Origin: JBEKSX01 sp049516635
GTDB lineage: Bacteria; Bacteroidota; Ignavibacteria; Tepidaquicellales; OLB5
Length of the DNA stretch: 18,871 nucleotides
Direction of reading: 5' to 3'
Assembly: GCA_049516635.1 (NCBI GenBank)
Contig: JBEKSX010000057.1
Span: 1-18,871 of the forward strand
Part shown: one piece after another, positions 14,530 through 18,871 of the stretch
Layout of the letters: the number at the start of each line of letters is the position of its first letter
Position numbering within the stretch: position 1 is the first letter of the stretch
Notes under the pieces: model-generated
The model's database searches: none
What the model saw: only the letters and a program-made list of their open reading frames with translations
What the model was told of the DNA's origin: nothing
Translations under genes and position numbers: made by a program

Positions 14530-15633
14530 TCATTGACTTAGCTTACTCTTCTCCATATCCAGAAGCCACTGTTTACGCCACAAGCCGCCGCCGTATCCGC
14601 CCAGCTTCCCGTCCTTATTGACCACCCTGTGGCAGGGGATTATCACGCCTATCCTGTTCAGCCCGTTTGCGTTGCCCACTGCACGCGATGCCTTTCGGTC
14701 TCCCGTTCTTCGCGCAAGCTCTTCATAGCTTATCGTCTTGCCGTAGGAAATTTTTAGCAATTGGCTCCATACTTTTTTCTGGAACTCCGTTCCCGGAAAA
14801 ACTATGGGTACTTTGAATTTCGTCAGCCGACCCGCGAAATATTCCTCAAGCTCATGCTTTGCCTGTGTGATGAACTCGTTCTCGCCCGGCAGTATGGCGC
14901 ACTTGAAATGCCTGCGCAGTGTCTGCACCTGATGCTCCAGCATACGCCTATCGCTGAACTCCACCATGCAGACACCCTTCGAGTTTGCGGCGATGATTAC
15001 GGGACCCAACGGACTTTCCGTGAGCGATGTGAATATGCACTCGTCATCACGCGAGCGCCCCGGTGATTTGCCGAACACCTTGCCGAAGGCATCCCTGAAC
15101 CCGCTGTGTGATTCGTACCCGTTCGTATAGACCACCTCGTCGATATCCCCGCCATCGCGTATCTTCGCCAGTGCTTCTCCGAGCCGCCGGCTTCTGGAGA
15201 AGGAGTGGAACGTCATTCCGAAATTCCTGAGGAAATACCTCCGCGCCCGTGCCGGCTCGATACCCGACTTACGCAGGTCGTTATCCTTGATGCGTGTGAG
15301 CGGGGATGATTCCGCCAGGGCGAACAATTTTTTCACCCACTCCGGCTGGTCCCCGTTCGTGCTTAGCGGACTGCACCGCTTGCAGGGACGGTAACCGGCG
15401 AACAACGCATCGCGCGCCGACGGGTAGAAGGTGATATTTTTTTCGAGCGGTTTTTTTGCAGGGCACGAGGGACGGCAGAATATATTGGTTGTCCTCACCG
15501 CAACGTAAAATATGCCGTCATAGGACCTGTCCTTATTATAGACCGCTTTTTTCATTTCTGCCGGCGGGGGCAGGGTTCTGAACTGTATTTCCATTTGCTC
15601 ACCCATTTTTATAACAAATATAGTATCATTCAT
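14530..15633 (-). CDS. ada: Ada: methylphosphotriester/O6-methylguanine-DNA methyltransferase and AraC-type regulator
   Basis: A complete three-part Ada. The N-terminal zinc domain has four Cys (C53, C57, C84, C87 from the longest start) with the same spacing as Escherichia coli C38/C42/C69/C72; the first accepts methyl from DNA phosphotriesters and turns Ada into an activator. An AraC-type helix-turn-helix follows (about 100-190, ending in FRDAFGKVFGKSPG). The C-terminal methyltransferase has the IPCHRVV active site, C334, which removes O6-methyl from guanine. Starting at the third Met (15594) gives 354 residues with active Cys at 321, both as in E. coli, so that start is likely. No alkA or alkB gene lies beside it. 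The gene is distinctly GC-richer than the genes after 15650. Confidence 0.93.
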   Translation of the reverse strand: MNDTIFVIKMGEQMEIQFRTLPPPAEMKKAVYNKDRSYDGIFYVAVRTTNIFCRPSCPAKKPLEKNITFYPSARDALFAGYRPCKRCSPLSTNGDQPEWVKKLFALAESSPLTRIKDNDLRKSGIEPARARRYFLRNFGMTFHSFSRSRRLGEALAKIRDGGDIDEVVYTNGYESHSGFRDAFGKVFGKSPGRSRDDECIFTSLTESPLGPVIIAANSKGVCMVEFSDRRMLEHQVQTLRRHFKCAILPGENEFITQAKHELEEYFAGRLTKFKVPIVFPGTEFQKKVWSQLLKISYGKTISYEELARRTGDRKASRAVGNANGLNRIGVIIPCHRVVNKDGKLGGYGGGLWRKQWLLDMEKSKLSQ

Positions 15634-15652
15634 TTTCCGCTTCCACCGAAAA

Positions 15653-15778
15653 ATGAACGCGGAATTATTGCTACGAACTCTAAACTGCAGAAATCAAGTT
15701 AAAATTTTGGATGATTGCTTAATATATGGAAAGATGCATTTAGACAATGTATATATTGATCGTATTGATTTATTGTAA
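15653..15778 (+). CDS. Possible 41-residue ORF at the composition boundary
   Basis: An ATG at 15653 opens a frame (MNAELLLRTLNCRNQVKILD and on) that closes with TAA at 15776-15778, filling the gap between ada and the next gene. It has a balanced amino-acid mix, including IYGKMHLDNVYIDRIDLL, but no ribosome binding site and no recognised family. It may be a remnant or chance. Confidence 0.25.
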   Translation: MNAELLLRTLNCRNQVKILDDCLIYGKMHLDNVYIDRIDLL

Positions 15779-15780
15779 AG

Positions 15781-16590
15781 CTAAATATTTTCAACTAATT
15801 CATAATTTTGATTTACAATTTCTAGAAATCTTTTTTTTGCTTTCTCAAGAATTTCTAAATTAAATATTTTAATAGGACCATTACCCAAGATAATTTCTTG
15901 TTCGTTATAATCTATGCCCAACAACTTTTGTTGTACTAAATAACCAATGTAATGCTTGTTCAAAATATCAGTTCTTACTTCTGTGTCTAAGTCTTTTAAC
16001 TCAGTTTCAATTTCTAAAATATTATTCAAATAATTCTTTAAAATATTAAATTTTTCATCATCTATCTGAAACAATTTAAATTTATTATTACTATAAGTGA
16101 GAAAATAAGTATACGTTATTCCGATTGCCGAAGGACTTTCTTTCAGTACGACTTTTAAACATTTAGACTCATTCGATATAATATCTGAATTATCTATTCG
16201 GAAAGATTTCAATACATTATCAATGATGTCAAACATCAATATACATTTCCAAATATATGATGAGGGACCAAGACTTAATTCAACAAATAATTCTAAATGT
16301 CCATCTTTGTCCATGTCAACAAATGAGTGTTTTATATATTGATTAAAAAAATAATCTGATAAAAACACAATTTTTCCTTTTTCTTCATCTTTAATTTTTA
16401 AAAAGCCTTTGAAGTTATCATCTTTCTTATAACAAAACAGAAATTTATAATTACCAAGACTTATCTCAAGTATTGTATTATCTTTACCACTTATTGAACC
16501 TGTATAACCTTCAGCCAAAATATTTAAATCTATTTGAGGTTCTATTTTGGGTTTTTTCAATTTTCCAATATCTTTTTTACTTTCTTCCAT
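15781..16590 (-). CDS. Hypothetical soluble protein with a DxDxDG motif, last gene of the AT-rich operon
   Basis: A 269-residue protein with no signal peptide or membrane helix. A Lys-rich N-terminus (1-20) leads to a beta-rich region (about 21-180) with FVDMDKDGHLELFVEL near residue 90. That looks like the calcium-binding loop of FG-GAP/integrin-like or EF-hand-like repeats (D-x-D-x-D-G-x-x-E), here as a single copy. The C-terminal third is helical and charged (NNILEIETELKDLDTEVR). Its ATG lies five bases after the stop of the membrane gene upstream, with AAGAGA as a weak ribosome binding site, so the two are probably translated together. No family was recognised. The gene is very AT-rich. 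Confidence 0.65.
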   Translation of the reverse strand: MEESKKDIGKLKKPKIEPQIDLNILAEGYTGSISGKDNTILEISLGNYKFLFCYKKDDNFKGFLKIKDEEKGKIVFLSDYFFNQYIKHSFVDMDKDGHLELFVELSLGPSSYIWKCILMFDIIDNVLKSFRIDNSDIISNESKCLKVVLKESPSAIGITYTYFLTYSNNKFKLFQIDDEKFNILKNYLNNILEIETELKDLDTEVRTDILNKHYIGYLVQQKLLGIDYNEQEIILGNGPIKIFNLEILEKAKKRFLEIVNQNYELVENI

Positions 16591-16595
16591 TCTCT

Positions 16596-17063
16596 TTACT
16601 TTGAATATGTAAAAATACTTAGTACCAAAAGCACAACTGAAAGAATTATAGAAATAATAACCAATACTAAACCTTTATTAAATCTCTTATTAATGCGATC
16701 AATTAATATCTTGCTTTGTGATATGCTGTATATGTTAGCAAAAATATTATATGATAATATTTCTTCATCTCCTTTTTCACTTAAAACTTGTAATCTATCC
16801 TCATTAATTCCAAATGTCAGAGGGCTCTTATTCCTCATAATTGATAACATCAACACGATTCCAATTATTATCAAGACAATAGGAATTATAGATATAATAA
16901 CAATCACCAAGTTTGATTTTTCTAGGAAATAAATATAAAGAGGTAAAAAAATAGATAATATGCCAATTATATTTTGAGCCTTCTCCAAGATACGCTTATA
17001 TTCCTCTATTTGTCTATTTAAATTATTCTCAGTTATTACACTGATACTTTCTAAACTTCCCAA
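16596..17063 (-). CDS. Hypothetical three-helix membrane protein (155 residues)
   Basis: An N-terminal amphipathic helix (about 8-31, LNRQIEEYKRILEKAQ) precedes two membrane helices (about 32-48 and 52-75). A hydrophilic region with mixed charge (76-128) and a C-terminal membrane helix (about 130-152) follow. The layout of a helix, a two-helix hairpin and a cytoplasmic part is reminiscent of small membrane effectors in defence islands such as SLATT-type proteins, but no motif confirms that. The start appears to be TTG at 17063, since no ATG exists before residue 72; there is no clear ribosome binding site. Thirteen bases separate it from the gene upstream and five from the gene downstream. 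Confidence 0.65.
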   Translation of the reverse strand: MGSLESISVITENNLNRQIEEYKRILEKAQNIIGILSIFLPLYIYFLEKSNLVIVIISIIPIVLIIIGIVLMLSIMRNKSPLTFGINEDRLQVLSEKGDEEILSYNIFANIYSISQSKILIDRINKRFNKGLVLVIISIILSVVLLVLSIFTYSK

Positions 17064-17076
17064 TTTTTGCTAAAAT

Positions 17077-17394
17077 TTAAGATTTTTGTTTAAAATTGAA
17101 ATACGTTTTAATAATTAAGATAGTAATTAAAACAATCGTGGATAAAATAAAAAGCATGTAGTTTCCTATATTTAAATAAACCGCCCCAAGTAGCAAACAT
17201 AAAAGTAAGAAACTATAGAAATATACAATTAAGCTGAACGCAACCTTGTCTTTATAAGTACTTGTTTCTCCAATCTTAGTTAGATGGTTCATTATATCAT
17301 TAGTCACTCTACGCGTTTGACTTATAGCAAATCCCAAAAGTCCAAATACAATTATTGGGTTAAGATATTCAAATAATTTTGTAAAATCTGTCAT
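17077..17394 (-). CDS. Hypothetical small membrane protein (105 residues)
   Basis: Three predicted membrane helices (about 12-25, 50-72 and 77-97) with a polar, basic connecting stretch between the first two (RRVTNDIMNHLTKIGETSTYKDK) and a short basic C-terminus (KTYFNFKQKS), pointing to a cytoplasmic tail. No signal peptide and no recognised family. It is the second gene of the leftward group, 100 bases after the 347-residue protein and 13 bases before the 155-residue one. The ATG has no strong ribosome binding site. Small size and position suggest it may be an accessory subunit of its neighbours, which is inference from context. Confidence 0.6.
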   Translation of the reverse strand: MTDFTKLFEYLNPIIVFGLLGFAISQTRRVTNDIMNHLTKIGETSTYKDKVAFSLIVYFYSFLLLCLLLGAVYLNIGNYMLFILSTIVLITILIIKTYFNFKQKS

Positions 17395-17494
17395 AAATTT
17401 GTTTTTTTTAATTTAATAAAATTTGTTTTATTATTTTTCTGTACTAAAATGCATCCTATTCAAATCATATTATTTAACATATCTAATTTATTGA

Positions 17495-18538
17495 TTATTC
17501 TTTTTTAACATCTTTTTTTGTTTCTTTTTTTATGTTTTTTCTTATGAATTGCTCATGATAATGAGGATAATACCTTACAATAATATCATCTTTTAATTTC
17601 AGAACATCACTTATATAATTGTAATCCGGATTGTAATCTTTTACTATTTCCCATTCAATTTCATACGGTAAATAATCACTATTGCTTTGGTCAAATTGGA
17701 CACCTATATGCAAAGACATTTCTTTGCAACGATTTATGATTTTGTCAACTGCAATTATTACACTTTCTTTATCTGAAATTATTACATTCGTTTTTACTTG
17801 CATTATACCTAAAGTTCTTGGTTTCTTAAATCTAAAAGCGATCTTTTCCAATACTCTAGCAATTTTATATCTATTAAAAGATTCATATATCATTATTGAA
17901 TATATCAATGGTTTAAGTTTGTCACTAATTACTTTATCATCAATTATATTTCCATATGCATTTTTGTATTTATTAAACTTTCTATCTAAATACTGATCAA
18001 TTCTTTTCTGAGTTGGTGCTATTCCGGGACTGATTCGATTGAAAACTTCATACATGAAAAATAGAATTACTAACCATAGTTCATTTGTTACGGTTGAAAA
18101 ATCGGGTAACAGATTTACTCTTGATATTATTAGTTTGTCATAAACTACATACGAGAAATAGATTATGAAAAACCAAAGAACGAATTCTTTGACCCAATTT
18201 ATTAAAATCCCCCTTCCAGAAAATATGATGTAAATTAGACGAAATATAATATAGCTTACGGCTATTAAATATATGTTATTAACGTACCTCGATAATCCTA
18301 TACCCTCTAGTATTGTAGATATAATTACAATATAGACTATCGGTGACAAGACCCTGAAAACAAAATTAAACCCTAAAGCTTCTTCTTCTTGAACAAACAA
18401 AGAGACGGAGGTGTATCCTAGGCTATATGACTTACTACCTATCCAAGCAATTAAAAAGAAATATATAATCCCAAGAATAAATTGAATAAATATTGTGTCT
18501 ACTGAATTATTCCAAATGAAATTTATTATTTCGCCCAT
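17495..18538 (-). CDS. Five-helix membrane protein with a C-terminal lysozyme/transglycosylase-like domain
   Basis: A 347-residue protein. Five membrane helices are predicted at about 17-34, 58-77, 88-107, 113-137 and 152-169. The soluble C-terminal part (about 175-325) contains YES at 218-220 and TLGIMQV at 242-248, then ISDKES and DYNPDYNYISDV at 301-312. Lytic transglycosylases (SLT family) have a catalytic Glu followed by Ser, then GLMQ, and later a YN motif with YI..V, so E219 could be catalytic. If the N-terminus is cytoplasmic, five helices would place this domain in the periplasm facing peptidoglycan. The last 20 residues are Lys-rich. It is the first gene of the AT-rich leftward group. 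The relation to transglycosylases is motif-level and unproven. Confidence 0.6.
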   Translation of the reverse strand: MGEIINFIWNNSVDTIFIQFILGIIYFFLIAWIGSKSYSLGYTSVSLFVQEEEALGFNFVFRVLSPIVYIVIISTILEGIGLSRYVNNIYLIAVSYIIFRLIYIIFSGRGILINWVKEFVLWFFIIYFSYVVYDKLIISRVNLLPDFSTVTNELWLVILFFMYEVFNRISPGIAPTQKRIDQYLDRKFNKYKNAYGNIIDDKVISDKLKPLIYSIMIYESFNRYKIARVLEKIAFRFKKPRTLGIMQVKTNVIISDKESVIIAVDKIINRCKEMSLHIGVQFDQSNSDYLPYEIEWEIVKDYNPDYNYISDVLKLKDDIIVRYYPHYHEQFIRKNIKKETKKDVKKE

Positions 18539-18676
18539 ATTGTAATTATTATTTATAAATATTTATTTATTTATAACATTCAATAATATTATAATTTTTG
18601 TACTTTTGGTTTTACTAAATTATATTATATAATATTATTCCTATTGCAGGCATCAAAAATAAAGGGGATATTTATT
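18539..18676. promoter_or_regulatory. AT-rich spacer upstream of the four-gene group
   Basis: Extremely AT-rich DNA (runs such as TTATTTATTTATAACATTC) that must hold the promoter of the leftward group, and that follows the stop of the enolase fragment at 18677. No hairpin terminator is visible after the enolase fragment, so read-through from upstream is possible. Confidence 0.4.
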
Positions 18677-18871
18677 CTATTTTTCTAATTTTTTCAGACC
18701 CTTTCTATCCAAATGTAATTCTGTCCCGCCAGGAATTTTCAGAGATGCACTCGATGCTACCCCAAGAATTGCATTTGCACCAAGGTAGCTCTTGGTTTTA
18801 GTACCATCAAGCTCAATCATCTTTTTATCGATTCCTGCCTGATCGGTGGTGTCCATTCCCATAATCTCTTC
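18677..18871 (-). pseudogene. eno: Enolase fragment, truncated and joined to an unrelated tail
   Basis: The minus-strand frame entering from the right edge reads GMDTTDQAGIDKKMIELDG followed by LGANAILGV. This is the conserved N-terminal domain of enolase (about residues 75-115 of a ~430-residue enzyme), which converts 2-phosphoglycerate to phosphoenolpyruvate in glycolysis. After LGV the sequence leaves the family: the expected SLAVAKAAA is replaced by ASSASLKIPGGTELHLDRKG and a short basic end, and the frame stops at 18677-18679. The whole C-terminal barrel with the catalytic residues is missing, so this copy cannot be an active enolase. The 5' part lies outside the window. A complete eno is presumably present elsewhere in the genome. 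Confidence 0.75.

Noticed and set aside
14337..14621. 94-codon plus-strand frame right of the DltE-like gene
   Set aside because: It is made of REP-like palindromes and the antisense of the ada 3' end; no family features.
15781..18538. Known defence system (for example CBASS, Zorya, retron) for the AT-rich cassette
   Set aside because: No nucleotidyltransferase, ATPase, helicase, reverse transcriptase, MotA/MotB or nuclease motif could be seen, so no known system can be named.

Overview
The window looks like chromosomal DNA of an AT-rich member of the Bacteroidota/Ignavibacteria-Chlorobi group. The strongest clue is the secreted protein at 10868-12529, whose C-terminus carries a YPNPFNPSTT-type sorting domain characteristic of type IX secretion cargo in that group. 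A DUF3467 protein, the YLKNG...GTIIEQ N-terminal domain at 4093, several outer-membrane barrel proteins and frequent TTG starts fit the same picture. The assignment is inference from family knowledge; no marker gene is complete here.

Layout: 1-1233 is a small AT-rich accessory patch: the first codons of a leftward gene, a row of palindromic operators, an XRE-type regulator, an overlapping 56-residue coiled-coil ORF, and an unknown 81-residue ORF. It ends at a tRNA-Asn-like gene (1307-1380) with a damaged D-arm and a hairpin terminator. From 1459 to 6676 lie a DUF3467 protein, an LptG-like lipopolysaccharide export permease, and a family of three paralogous leftward outer-membrane barrel genes, interrupted by a fourth, rightward barrel-type gene with a different N-terminal domain. 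A copper-exporting P1B ATPase (copA, 6893-9133), a YdfG-like short-chain dehydrogenase and a small lipoprotein follow. Next comes the seven-repeat beta-propeller/FnIII/T9SS protein.

From 12530 to 14529 the spaces between genes are full of repeats. One unit has a 71-bp direct repeat (69 of 71 identical) flanking two long GAGTC/GACTC hairpins. Two clusters of REP-like palindromes bracket a DltE-like dehydrogenase on both sides. A GYD-domain protein sits between these repeat blocks. A complete Ada-type DNA alkylation repair/response protein (14530-15633) closes this more GC-rich stretch.

At about 15650 the composition drops sharply to very AT-rich DNA. A leftward run of four unrecognised genes follows (18538 to 15781): a five-helix membrane protein with a C-terminal domain that resembles lysozyme or lytic transglycosylase motifs, two small three-helix membrane proteins, and a soluble protein with a DxDxDG motif. 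The last three genes are tightly spaced. This cassette is the best candidate for an undescribed system. It ends beside a truncated enolase whose reading frame runs into an unrelated tail, suggesting a recombination breakpoint at the right-hand edge.
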